A DNA stretch of 44,496 nt from Deltaproteobacteria bacterium UBA1386. Its GTDB lineage: Bacteria; Desulfobacterota; Syntrophorhabdia; Syntrophorhabdales; Syntrophorhabdaceae. The first letter of the stretch is position 1, and each line of letters starts with the position of its first letter. The translations under genes were made by a program, and so were the position numbers. Positions 31,341 through 39,161 of this stretch are shown one piece after another. A model generated the notes under the pieces. The model made no database searches. It saw only the letters and a list, made by a program, of their open reading frames with translations, and had not been told where the DNA came from. The DNA is taken from contig DBQU01000076.1 of NCBI GenBank assembly GCA_002305765.1, forward strand, positions 1 through 44,496, in the 5' to 3' direction.

Positions 31341-31883
31341 ATGAAGACCCTGCCGTTCCTGTGCGCCATGCTCCTTCTCTTCCTGGGCTGCACCTCCGGA
31401 CCCGCCCTGCTGCCTGAAGGGGCGAGGGTCCTTTCCGGTGTCCCCTTCTTCCCCCAGGAGGACTATCGGTGCGGTCCGGCCGCCCTCGCGACGGTCATGA
31501 ACTACTGGTATGCCCGCAGCGGCAGCGCCGTCAGGACCAGTATCGATGAAATAGCTCAGGCCATCTACAGCCCCGGGGCGCGGGGCGTCCTGCCCACGGA
31601 CCTCGAGAACTACCCGAGAAAGAAGGGCTTCGTGACGGAGCAGTTCACAGGTTCCATAGGCCGCCTGCGCGAGAACATCGACAGGGGCATCCCTGTCATC
31701 CTTCTTGTCGACCACGGCCTGTCCGTCTATCGGCTCGATCACTTCCTGGTGGCGACGGGCTATACCGGGGACGGCATCATCGTGAATTCGGGCCGCGAGG
31801 AGAGACAGGTCGTTTCCAATTCCGAACTGGAGAAAGCATGGAAAAAGACAGGTTACTGGGCGCTTCGGCTCTTTCCCTCCTGA
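31341..31883 (+). CDS. PA2778 family C39-like cysteine peptidase (lipoprotein)
   Basis: The 180-residue protein has a lipobox (LLFLGC), so it is probably lipid-anchored. It continues with VPFFPQEDYRCGPAALATVM, where Cys in YRCGPAA is the C39-type nucleophile. LDHFLVATGYTGDGIIVNSG supplies the histidine and the Asp/Asn of the triad. It resembles bacteriocin-processing C39 peptidases. The substrate is unknown. I use ATG 31341; a GTG at 31305 is possible but no strong ribosome site supports either. Its last 46 bases overlap the TPR gene. Confidence 0.8.
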   Translation: MKTLPFLCAMLLLFLGCTSGPALLPEGARVLSGVPFFPQEDYRCGPAALATVMNYWYARSGSAVRTSIDEIAQAIYSPGARGVLPTDLENYPRKKGFVTEQFTGSIGRLRENIDRGIPVILLVDHGLSVYRLDHFLVATGYTGDGIIVNSGREERQVVSNSELEKAWKKTGYWALRLFPS

Positions 31884-32305
31884 CGGCAGGTCTCCTCTTT
31901 TGCCTCTGCTCCTGCAGCCTTCCGAGGATACTCGTCCTCAATGACCCCTTGACACCACAGGAGCATATAAACCTCGGGGTGACCTATGAAAGGTCGGGAG
32001 AACTCGACGAAGCGCTGAAGGAATACGAAAAAGCCTCGAGGACCCTGCCCGTCGCCCATCTCTACATGGGCAACGTCTTCTTCCAAAAGAAAGAGTTCGC
32101 GAAGGCCGAGGAACACTACCGCGAGGCGATCGACAGGACCGGCGACCCCGGAGCATACAACAACCTCGCCTGGCTCTATTATTCAACGGACAAGAACCTC
32201 GACGAGGCGGAAAAGCTCGCACGAAAGGCCGTCGAGCTGGCACCGGACAAAAAGGAATTCAAAGACACTTTGCAGAAAATAAGGGAAAAGACAATGACCA
32301 ATTGA
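31838..32305 (+). CDS. TPR-repeat lipoprotein (partner of the PA2778-like peptidase)
   Basis: The 155-residue protein starts inside the peptidase gene, in another frame. It has a hydrophobic start with Cys (ALSLLTAGLLFCLCSCSLPR), likely a lipobox, then about three tetratricopeptide units: EHINLGVTYERSGELDEALK, AHLYMGNVFFQKKEFAKAEE, AYNNLAWLYYSTDKNLDEAE. In some bacteria PA2778 homologues are reported with TPRs in one protein; here they are separate overlapping genes. The last codons and stop fall inside the CAATGACC-word repeat that follows. Confidence 0.82.
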   Translation: MEKDRLLGASALSLLTAGLLFCLCSCSLPRILVLNDPLTPQEHINLGVTYERSGELDEALKEYEKASRTLPVAHLYMGNVFFQKKEFAKAEEHYREAIDRTGDPGAYNNLAWLYYSTDKNLDEAEKLARKAVELAPDKKEFKDTLQKIREKTMTN

Positions 32306-32446
32306 CCAGACAGAAGGGTAGGAGGGGCCCATGTAAAAGTTAAGATCTTCCCGGATACCTTTGGTCATTGATCATTGTCTGTTTTTGTCATTGGAATTTG
32401 ATCATTGGTCATTATTAGCTTCATTGGTAATTGTCTTCTTTTATCG
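32289..32446. repeat. Palindromic CAATGACC-word element at the TPR gene 3' end
   Basis: The left arm AGACAATGACCAATTGACCA (32289-32308) overlaps the last codons of the TPR gene. The right side carries TTGGTCATTGATCATTGTCT (32361-32380), roughly its reverse complement, and further words ATCATTGGTCATT and CATTGGTAATTGTC to about 32445. The arrangement is like the TTGA-word elements but with a different word set. Confidence 0.75.
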
Positions 32447-32454
32447 AGGATACC

Positions 32455-32784
32455 ATGAAAAAGCAGAACGTCTTCTCCCCCATCCCGTCCGACATTCCCG
32501 ACGAGATATTCGAGACCATCGCCGCGAGCGGGACCGTCAGGATCGAAAGGATCGTCTCCCGCGGCCAGGCGACGCCGCAAGGATCCTGGTACGACGAGGA
32601 GCTTGCGGAATGGGTCATTCTCCTCAAGGGAAGCGCCGACATCCTCTTCGAGGGCGAGGCAACCGCCGTCACCCTTCTTCCGGGGGACCACATCCTCATC
32701 CCGCCGCATCGGCGCCACAGAGTGACACGAACCGACGACGAGGCGCCCACGATATGGGTTGCGGTGTATTTTGCTGACACGTGA
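32455..32784 (+). CDS. Cupin domain protein
   Basis: The 109-residue protein is a single small beta-barrel cupin with WVILLKGSADILFEGEATAV (motif 1) and PGDHILIPPHRRHRVTR (motif 2), whose His and Glu/Gln residues normally bind a divalent metal. The function is not clear from sequence; small cupins include dioxygenases, isomerases and sensors. I choose ATG 32455 with GAGG five bases upstream; an in-frame TTG start lies eight codons earlier. It is between the CAATGACC repeat and the hydE promoter. A hairpin TCGCGCG/CGCGCGA without a T-run follows at 32815-32833. Confidence 0.85.
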   Translation: MKKQNVFSPIPSDIPDEIFETIAASGTVRIERIVSRGQATPQGSWYDEELAEWVILLKGSADILFEGEATAVTLLPGDHILIPPHRRHRVTRTDDEAPTIWVAVYFADT

Positions 32785-32895
32785 AGATGTGTCAAACATG
32801 AACGGGCACAAGGATCGCGCGCTTCACGCGCGACGGGGCGGACGGGGAGAAGCCCTGTTGCCGGCTCACGCGTCGTCGATATGACGCCTCCCCGG

Positions 32896-32925
32896 TTGCA
32901 AAGACGCTCTCTTATCGGGTATATT
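32896..32925 (+). promoter_or_regulatory. hydE promoter, predicting a leaderless transcript
   Basis: TTGCAA (32896-32901), 18 bases, TATATT (32920-32925). The predicted start of transcription coincides with the hydE ATG at 32933, and there is no Shine-Dalgarno sequence. The geometry matches the purB promoter. Confidence 0.55.
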
Positions 32926-32932
32926 GTCAGCC

Positions 32933-33970
32933 ATGGCAGATGAATACACACGGGAACGCGCCCTCGAGATGCTTGGCGCGACCGACGGAGCGCTCGAGGA
33001 ACTCTACCGTCACGCCGACGCGGTGCGGAAGAACCACATGGGAGATGACGTCTACATACGGGGGATCATCGAGTTCTCAAACATATGCGTCAATGATTGC
33101 CTCTACTGCGGGATACGGGCCTCCAACAGGAATGTCGCCCGTTACGTGATGTCTCCCGACGAGATACTGGCGATAGCCGGTACGATGGGCCGCTTCCGTC
33201 AGACCACCGTTGTCCTCCAATCGGGCGAGACGCCGGGGATCGCCGATGAGAAGCTGGGGGTCCTTATAAGACGGATCAAGGATGCGACAGGTCTGGCCGT
33301 TACCGTTTCCGTGGGCAACAGGCCCCTCGAGACATACCGATACTGGCGCGAGTGCGGCATGGACCGATATCTTCTCCGTTTCGAGACATCGGACCCGGCA
33401 CTTTTCGCGCGCCTCCATCCGGGATCGAGCCTCGACGACAGGCTGCGCTGCATCGAGGACCTCAAGGACCTCGGGGTCCAGACGGGAAGCGGATTCATGA
33501 TAGGGCTCCCGGGTGAGACCGTGGGAGTACTGGCGGACAACATACTCCTGTGCCGCCGCCTTGACCTCGACATGATCGGGATCGGCCCCTTCATCCCCCA
33601 CCCCGACACCCCTCTGTGTGGCACGAGGAACGCCTATCACGACGACCCCGACATGTTCTTCAGGGCCCTCGCGGTGCTGCGCATTTTTAACCCCGATGCC
33701 CACATACCGGCCACAACGGCCTTCGACGCCGTCTTCCCCGGCGAGGGCCGGAACCTGGCCCTCAACAGGGGCGCGAACGTCTTCATGCCCAATGTAACTC
33801 CCGTCCGCTACAAAAAGGAATACCTTCTCTATCCGGGAAAGCCTTCGGTGGACGAAGAACCCGAGGAATGCACGACCGCGGCGATAGCACGAATTGAGTC
33901 CCTGGGGAGAAGAGTGGGACGAGGTCCCGGCCACTCCTTCAAGAAAAGGGAGCAACCGGGACAGAGGTGA
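32933..33970 (+). CDS. hydE: [FeFe]-hydrogenase maturase HydE (radical SAM)
   Basis: The 345-residue enzyme acts with HydG and HydF to build the diiron subcluster of the H-cluster. It belongs to the biotin synthase-like radical SAM group, with SNICVNDCLYCGIRASN carrying Cys52, Cys56 and Cys59, then QSGETPGI, and LRFETSDPALFARLHPG, IGLPGETVGVLADNI and IGIGPFIPHPDTPL, all typical of HydE. I start at ATG 32933; a TTG nine bases upstream overlaps the -10 box. It is the only maturase gene on the plus strand and ends three bases before the convergent CBS gene. Confidence 0.95.
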   Translation: MADEYTRERALEMLGATDGALEELYRHADAVRKNHMGDDVYIRGIIEFSNICVNDCLYCGIRASNRNVARYVMSPDEILAIAGTMGRFRQTTVVLQSGETPGIADEKLGVLIRRIKDATGLAVTVSVGNRPLETYRYWRECGMDRYLLRFETSDPALFARLHPGSSLDDRLRCIEDLKDLGVQTGSGFMIGLPGETVGVLADNILLCRRLDLDMIGIGPFIPHPDTPLCGTRNAYHDDPDMFFRALAVLRIFNPDAHIPATTAFDAVFPGEGRNLALNRGANVFMPNVTPVRYKKEYLLYPGKPSVDEEPEECTTAAIARIESLGRRVGRGPGHSFKKREQPGQR

Positions 33971-33973
33971 TCT

Positions 33974-34420
33974 TTAAACGTATTTGCCGGCGATATAATT
34001 GCTCAAATGCTCGATGAGCATGTCCTTCTCGGATATGATCGATTTGACCACGTCACCGATGGAGATAAGGCCGACGAACTTATCGTTGTCAAACACGGGG
34101 ACGTGCCTTATGCGTTTCGCGGTGATGAGGACCATGCAGTCCTCGACGGATGTCTCCGGCTTCACCGTGAACATTTTGTCCGCCGGGGTCATGATCTCCG
34201 ACACCTTGGTCTGGGCCGACGTCTTCCCCTTGAGGATGATCTTGCGCGCGTAGTCCCTTTCCGATATTATCCCGTGCACCTTTCCTTTGTCGTCAATGAC
34301 CATCAGCGCGCCAACCTCCTTCTCACCCATGATCTTCAGCGCGTCAAAAACGGTCTTGTTCGGTCCGATGGACCAAATGTCCTTCTTCTTGTCTTTGAGC
34401 ATGTCCTTTGCGGTCTTCAT
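33974..34420 (-). CDS. Two-CBS-domain protein
   Basis: The 148-residue protein consists of two CBS domains: VFDALKIMGEKEVGALMVID with DKGKVHGIISERDYARKI, and VEDCMVLITAKRIRHVPVFD with DDKFVGLISIGDVVKSI-like NDKFVGLISIGDVVKSI. Such pairs bind AMP, ATP or SAM and act as energy or ligand sensors, alone or attached to enzymes. The start follows AAGGGGGC. It is downstream of hydG by 112 bases, a gap that holds an inverted GCCCCGTG/CACGGGC pair and a TATATAC -10-like box, so it may be transcribed separately. Its role in hydrogenase maturation, if any, is unknown. Confidence 0.9.
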   Translation of the reverse strand: MKTAKDMLKDKKKDIWSIGPNKTVFDALKIMGEKEVGALMVIDDKGKVHGIISERDYARKIILKGKTSAQTKVSEIMTPADKMFTVKPETSVEDCMVLITAKRIRHVPVFDNDKFVGLISIGDVVKSIISEKDMLIEHLSNYIAGKYV

Positions 34421-34532
34421 AGCTCTTAAGCCCCCTTCTCTTTTTTTTCATGACCCCTGTGCAGATCCAAGCCCGTGTTGCTAAAGTATATAATCAAAGC
34501 ACGGGGCAGGCAAGGGCATTTTGGCACCCTTC

Positions 34533-35945
34533 TCAAAAATAGAGATCTCGTTCTCCTGCCTCGAGTCTTTCAAGCCGCCGTCTGACCTCTTCGCGCAGCC
34601 TGGCGTTGGGTACCGATTCAAGGTGTCTGAGGAGCGCCTCTTCGCCCACTTTCTTCGTTCTTTCCGAGGCATAGTCCAGGAGAAATTCCTTGAACGTCAG
34701 TATCGCGTTGGGCTGGCAGATGTTCTGTATCTCCCCCGTTTTCGCGAGGGCCATGAACCTGTCGCCCGTCCTTCCCTGCCGGTAGCAGGCGGTGCAGAAG
34801 CTCGGAAGGTATCCTGCCTGGCAAACGCTTTGGAGCATCTCGTCGGTGGTCCGATGGTCCTCCACCTGGAACTGGCCCGTGTCCTCCGCAGGCCTTTCTA
34901 TGTCCCGGTGATATCCTCCGACCCCCGTGCACGAACCCGCGCTGATCTGCGAGATGCCGAGCGCGATGACCTCGTCGCGATAGCCCCGGGGCTCCCTCGT
35001 GGAAAGGATCATACCCGTGTACGGGACGGCAAGTCTGATAACCGCCACCATCTGCTTGAAATCATCGTCACTGACAAGGTGGGGAAATGTCTGCACATTG
35101 ACCCCCTCTGCAGGTCGCATCCTCGGCACGGATATGGTGTGGCAGCCGACCCCGAAACGCTCTTCAAGATGAAGCGAATGAAGGAGCAGGCCAAGGACCT
35201 CGAACTTGAAATCATACAGGCCGAAGAGGACACCCAGTCCCACGTCGTCGATGCCTGCCTCCATGGCCCGGTCCATTGCCATGGTGTGCCAGTCGTAGTC
35301 CCTCTTGGGCCCCGCCGGATGCATCTTGCCATATGTTTCGCGGTGATAGGTCTCCTGGAAAAGGATATAGGTTCCTATACCGGCCGCCTTGAGTCTGCGG
35401 TACTCCTCCACGGTGGTGGCGGCGATATTGACGTTGATGCGGCGTATGCTGCCCATCTTCTCCTTGACGGAGTATATCCGCCCCATGGACTCGATGACGT
35501 AGTCAAGGGGACAGTTCACGGGGTCCTCTCCGACCTCAAGGGCTATTCGCTTGTGTCCCATCGTCTCGAGGGCGATGACCTCGCGCTCCATTTCGTCAAG
35601 ACCGAGCTTCCGTCTTGCTATGGTGTTGTCCCGCCTGTATCCGCAATAAACACAGTTGTTCGTGCAGTAATTGCTGATGTAGAGCGGCGCGAAGAAGACA
35701 AGGCGCTTGCCGTAGATCTTCTCCTTCACCTCCCGCGCGGCCGCGAAGACCGCCGCCCGGACGTCTCCGTCGACGGTGTGAAGGAGCACGGCCGTCTCGT
35801 AGAGGGTCAGACCCTTTGCCTCGCGGCCTTTCTGCACAATGTCCCGCGCCTCTTCGACGGAGGCGCGTTTCGCCTTTTCAAGGGTATCTGCTATGAGCTT
35901 TTCATCGAGGAAATCGGCCCGCTCCCATCCATGCCGTCGATCCAT
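34533..35945 (-). CDS. hydG: [FeFe]-hydrogenase maturase HydG (tyrosine lyase)
   Basis: The 470-residue radical SAM enzyme splits tyrosine to p-cresol and dehydroglycine, yielding the CO and CN- ligands on iron for the H-cluster. The radical SAM motif is SNYCTNNCVYCGY (Cys94, Cys98, Cys101). The C-terminal auxiliary cluster is at SFCTACYRQGRTGDRFM and NICQPN, which distinguishes HydG from ThiH. The start at ATG 35945 follows GGAGG at seven bases. It lies 66 bases downstream of hydF in the aspartase-hydF-hydG operon. Confidence 0.96.
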   Translation of the reverse strand: MDRRHGWERADFLDEKLIADTLEKAKRASVEEARDIVQKGREAKGLTLYETAVLLHTVDGDVRAAVFAAAREVKEKIYGKRLVFFAPLYISNYCTNNCVYCGYRRDNTIARRKLGLDEMEREVIALETMGHKRIALEVGEDPVNCPLDYVIESMGRIYSVKEKMGSIRRINVNIAATTVEEYRRLKAAGIGTYILFQETYHRETYGKMHPAGPKRDYDWHTMAMDRAMEAGIDDVGLGVLFGLYDFKFEVLGLLLHSLHLEERFGVGCHTISVPRMRPAEGVNVQTFPHLVSDDDFKQMVAVIRLAVPYTGMILSTREPRGYRDEVIALGISQISAGSCTGVGGYHRDIERPAEDTGQFQVEDHRTTDEMLQSVCQAGYLPSFCTACYRQGRTGDRFMALAKTGEIQNICQPNAILTFKEFLLDYASERTKKVGEEALLRHLESVPNARLREEVRRRLERLEAGERDLYF

Positions 35946-36011
35946 GCTGTGGCCTCCGTCGTATAAGTATATTGCCCCGGTATCGAAATGTAAAGGAAGG
36001 TCGGGAGTCCT

Positions 36012-37250
36012 TCAGGCGTTGTCTTCCATGGCTCCGGCGACCTCAGGGAAGGGCTTCAGCGTCCTCTCCAGGATGCCCATGACATGGGCGATGAGCACAC
36101 CGTAGTTGACGATGGGCACCCCGGCGTGCTTCGCCACCATGAGGCGGTGGAGCATTTCCTTGCGATTTATCATGCAGGCGCCGCAATGTATGATCAGCTT
36201 GTACCCCGACAGGTCCCCGGGCAGTTCGAGCCCGCTCACCCACGTGTAGTCAAGGGGTCCGCCCACGAGTTGGTTGAGCCATCTCGGTATCTTCACCGTC
36301 CCGATATCGTCCTCCACGCGGTGGTGCGTGCAGGCCTCGGAAACAAGCACCCTGTCCCCGGGGACAAGGTCCTCTATCGCCTTCGCCCCCTCCACGAGCG
36401 TCGGAAGGTCTCCCTTGTGCCGGGCGAAGAGGATCGAGAAAGACGTCATCGGGACGTCCTTCGGCGTATCGGCGGCAACCTTCAGGAACGCCTGGGAATC
36501 GGTAACGACAAGCCTCGGCTTGTCCTTCAGCTTCGCCAGGGCCCCTTTCAGCTCCCGCTCCTTCACCACGTAGGCCATGGCGTCGTTGTCCAGGATGTCG
36601 CGGATGGTCTGGACCTGGGGAAGGATGAGCCTCCCCTTCGGCGCCGCGAGGTCGATGGGCACGACGAGCACGACCGTGTCTCCGGGAGAGATAAGATCTC
36701 CCAGAATGGTCGGGGTCATGAAGTCTTTCGGTGCCTCCCCGATCATGGCCATCTTCAGTTCATCGATTCCCTGGCGGGTGAGCGCGCTCACGGCCACGAC
36801 GGGCAACGCCCGGCCGGGGAAGACCTCCTCTGTCCTGAACTCCGGATAGAGGTCCGTCTTATTAACGACGATGATGACGGGGACCTTGTTCTCGCGCGCC
36901 TTCTCGAGGACCTCCTCCTCGAACACACCCGCGCCGGAGGCCGGGTCGACGACGAGGAGCATGAGGTCCGTCCTGCCGAGAACGCCCAGGGCCTTTTCGA
37001 TACGGAGCCTCCCCAGTTCGCCCACGTCGTCGATACCCGCCGTATCGATGATGACGACAGGGCCGATGGGAAGTATCTCCATCGACTTGTAGACCGGGTC
37101 CGTCGTGGTCCCGGGAACATCGGAGACGATGGCGATGTCCTGGTTCGTCAATGCGTTTATGAGGCTCGACTTGCCGGCGTTTCTCCTGCCGAAGATGGCA
37201 ATGTGAAGCCGGCTTCCTCTCGGCGTTTGATTGAGTGTCGTATCCGTCAC
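36012..37250 (-). CDS. hydF: [FeFe]-hydrogenase maturation GTPase/scaffold HydF
   Basis: The 412-residue protein is the scaffold that assembles the diiron subcluster and delivers it to apo-HydA. The N-terminal GTPase domain has G1 GRRNAGKSS (residues 21-29), G2/G3 in PGTTTDPVYK and IIDTAGIDD, and G4 VNKTD. The C-terminal cluster domain has EACTHHRVEDD and HCGACMINRKEM, giving the CxHx(n)CxxC iron-sulfur site. I choose GTG 37250, which overlaps the aspartase stop as GTGA; homology begins there. A much longer frame upstream is only the shadow of the aspartase gene. Confidence 0.95.
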   Translation of the reverse strand: MTDTTLNQTPRGSRLHIAIFGRRNAGKSSLINALTNQDIAIVSDVPGTTTDPVYKSMEILPIGPVVIIDTAGIDDVGELGRLRIEKALGVLGRTDLMLLVVDPASGAGVFEEEVLEKARENKVPVIIVVNKTDLYPEFRTEEVFPGRALPVVAVSALTRQGIDELKMAMIGEAPKDFMTPTILGDLISPGDTVVLVVPIDLAAPKGRLILPQVQTIRDILDNDAMAYVVKERELKGALAKLKDKPRLVVTDSQAFLKVAADTPKDVPMTSFSILFARHKGDLPTLVEGAKAIEDLVPGDRVLVSEACTHHRVEDDIGTVKIPRWLNQLVGGPLDYTWVSGLELPGDLSGYKLIIHCGACMINRKEMLHRLMVAKHAGVPIVNYGVLIAHVMGILERTLKPFPEVAGAMEDNA

Positions 37251-38680
37251 GTCTGTCCTTCCTTGTTCTTCTTCACCTTTTTCGATCCGGCTATGCCCGG
37301 CCTCGTCAACTCGCGGGCCTGAAAGATGGCTTCGATCTCCTCTTCCGGGAACAACCCCTTTTCGACTGCGGCCTCTCTGATCGTCTTTCCCTCTTCGCGG
37401 GCCGCCTTCGAGAGTTCGCCCGCCTTTTCGTGACCGATGTACGGGGCGAGCGCGGTGGCAAGGCAGAGGCTTTCTTCCAGCCATCGTCTGCAACGCCTTT
37501 CATCAGCCTCCACCCCCTCGACCAGATGAGTGCGGAAGATGGAGAGCGCGTTTGCAAGGAGTTTCAGTTCCGTGAGGAGGTTGAAGGCAATAAGAGGCAG
37601 GAACGCGTTGAGTTCGAGCTGCCCCGACGCCGCCGCGAGGGTAATGGCGTGGTCCAGACTCATGACCTGAAAGGCCACGCTCGTCGCCATCTCCGTGATG
37701 ACGGGGTTCACCTTGTCGGGCATGATGGATGAACCTTCCTGGAGAGCGGGCAGCCTTATCTCGGCGAGGCCTCCCCGCGGACCCATGGACATAAGGCGCA
37801 TGTCCGACGACACCTTGGCGAGGTTGACGGCGGCAGCCTTCACAAGCCCCGAGACCTCGGCAAAGACATCGGCGTTCTGCGTAACGTCGACCATGTTCTC
37901 GGCCCGGGCGATCCCGAGGCCCGTGATGTCCTGCAGCGCGTCTATCGCCGCGTATATGTATTCACGTTTCGCGTTAAGGCCCGTGCCCACGGCCGTGCCG
38001 CCGAGATTGACCTGTCGCAGCCTCTCCTCCACCTTGAACAGCCGCCACCTGTCGCGGGCAAAGGCCTCCGCGAAGGCCCCGAACTCCTGCCCCAGGGTGA
38101 TGGGGACGGCGTCCTGCATCTCGGTCCGCCCGAGTTTCAGGATACCGGCAAATTCCTGTTCCTTTTTCTGCAGGGCCCCCTGAAGGCCGGCGATCGTCTC
38201 GGAAAGTGCGATGACCAGCCTGATCGCCGCAACCTTCACGGCCGTCGGGTAGACATCATTGGTGGACTGGGAAAGGTTGACGTGGCCCAAAGGGCTCACG
38301 ATGCCGTAATCACCTTTTTTTCCGCCCAGGATCTCTATAGCGCGGTTGGCCAGGACCTCGTTCACGTTCATGTTCGTCGACGTCCCCGCCCCTCCCTGAA
38401 GGGCGTCGACCATGAACTGGTCCGCGAGGGCGCCGCCCGCGACCTCCTTCGCGGCCGCGACGATCGCTTCTCCTCGCTTGAGGTCAAGAAGGCCCGCCCG
38501 CATATTAGCGACGGCACAGGCCTCTTTCACCTCGGCTAGGGCAACGATCAGTTCGTGGGGAACGGGAAAGGAAGAAACAGGGAAATTCCGAAGCGCCCTC
38601 CGGGTATGGATACCGTAATATGACCCGGCAGGCACCTGCATCTCACCCAGAAGATCGCGTTCGATCCTGAAGTCACCCAT
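37247..38680 (-). CDS. aspA: Aspartate ammonia-lyase (fumarase/aspartase family) linked to hydF
   Basis: The 477-residue protein belongs to the class II fumarase/aspartase superfamily. Visible are GGAGTSTNMNVNEVLANRA, SPLGHVNLSQSTNDVYPTAV, and the signature GSSIMPDKVNPVI with the catalytic serine loop. The N-terminus (ERDLLGEMQVPAGSYYGIHT) fits aspartase more than fumarase. It would convert aspartate to fumarate and ammonia. It overlaps hydF by four bases. Aspartase-like genes occur beside hydF in several anaerobes; one reading is that it supplies ammonia for the bridging amine of the H-cluster, which is inference. Its promoter region is shared with the divergent cupin and contains an HcpR-like site. 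Confidence 0.9.
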   Translation of the reverse strand: MGDFRIERDLLGEMQVPAGSYYGIHTRRALRNFPVSSFPVPHELIVALAEVKEACAVANMRAGLLDLKRGEAIVAAAKEVAGGALADQFMVDALQGGAGTSTNMNVNEVLANRAIEILGGKKGDYGIVSPLGHVNLSQSTNDVYPTAVKVAAIRLVIALSETIAGLQGALQKKEQEFAGILKLGRTEMQDAVPITLGQEFGAFAEAFARDRWRLFKVEERLRQVNLGGTAVGTGLNAKREYIYAAIDALQDITGLGIARAENMVDVTQNADVFAEVSGLVKAAAVNLAKVSSDMRLMSMGPRGGLAEIRLPALQEGSSIMPDKVNPVITEMATSVAFQVMSLDHAITLAAASGQLELNAFLPLIAFNLLTELKLLANALSIFRTHLVEGVEADERRCRRWLEESLCLATALAPYIGHEKAGELSKAAREEGKTIREAAVEKGLFPEEEIEAIFQARELTRPGIAGSKKVKKNKEGQT

Positions 38681-38737
38681 GGTTCTTTGTTATAAACCGA
38701 CAGGAAGAAACAATCAAGCAAACTCCTTGAAGGCGCT

Positions 38738-38753
38738 TTTGACCCAGGTCAAT
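38738..38753. promoter_or_regulatory. Candidate HcpR-type (CRP/FNR family) operator
   Basis: TTTGAC-CCAG-GTCAAT is a symmetrical site that fits exactly the consensus I recall for HcpR, WTTGACNNNNGTCAAW, a regulator linked to nitrosative stress in anaerobes. It is centred at 38745.5, between the aspartase-hydF-hydG operon (minus) and the cupin gene (plus). It could act on either side. No HcpR gene is in the window. Confidence 0.5.
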
Positions 38754-38759
38754 TTCACT

Positions 38760-38788
38760 TTGGACGTTCTGTTCTATACAATTACTAT
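38760..38788 (+). promoter_or_regulatory. Promoter of the cupin gene at 38803
   Basis: TTGGAC (38760-38765), 17 bases, TACTAT (38783-38788). The predicted transcript start is near 38795. The HcpR-like site would be centred about 50 bases upstream of it, an activator-type position. Confidence 0.5.
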
Positions 38789-38802
38789 AAGGAGGGCAGA
38801 CC

Positions 38803-39138
38803 ATGGCAGAGAGCTTCATACCCACAGGAAATGAGACCCGGGCGTTCAGTCTCGGAGACCTCGCCGTCTATCAGGAGCATTCCGTTGTGAGCCGCGAGAT
38901 CGTCCGCAAACCCGCCGGCACGATGACGGTCTTCGCCTTTGACGAGGGCGAGGGTTTGAGCGAGCACACCGCTCCCTTCGACGCGGCCGTGTACATAATC
39001 GAGGGCACGGCCGAGATAACTATCGACGGCAAGCCCCATTCCGTGAGAGGCGGTGAGATGATCATCATGCCGGCAAACAAGCCCCACGCGCTCAAGGCGG
39101 TCACCCGATACAAGATGCTCCTCGTGATGATACGGTAG
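38803..39138 (+). CDS. Cupin domain protein (second)
   Basis: The 111-residue protein is a small single-domain cupin. Motif 1 is GEGLSEHTAPFDAAVYIIEG; motif 2 is GGEMIIMPANKPHALKA, with the usual metal-binding histidines. Cupins of this form in anaerobes are often under stress or redox control, and an HcpR-type site lies upstream. The ATG follows ATAAGGAGGG. It faces the AEC transporter gene, 23 bases away. The function is unknown. Confidence 0.88.
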   Translation: MAESFIPTGNETRAFSLGDLAVYQEHSVVSREIVRKPAGTMTVFAFDEGEGLSEHTAPFDAAVYIIEGTAEITIDGKPHSVRGGEMIIMPANKPHALKAVTRYKMLLVMIR

Positions 39139-39161
39139 GATGCTCCCCGGCACTGATGCTG

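Noticed and set aside
32815..32833. Hairpin TCGCGCG / CGCGCGA downstream of the cupin gene as a terminator
   Set aside because: The stem is short and no T-run follows it, so it cannot be called a rho-independent terminator.
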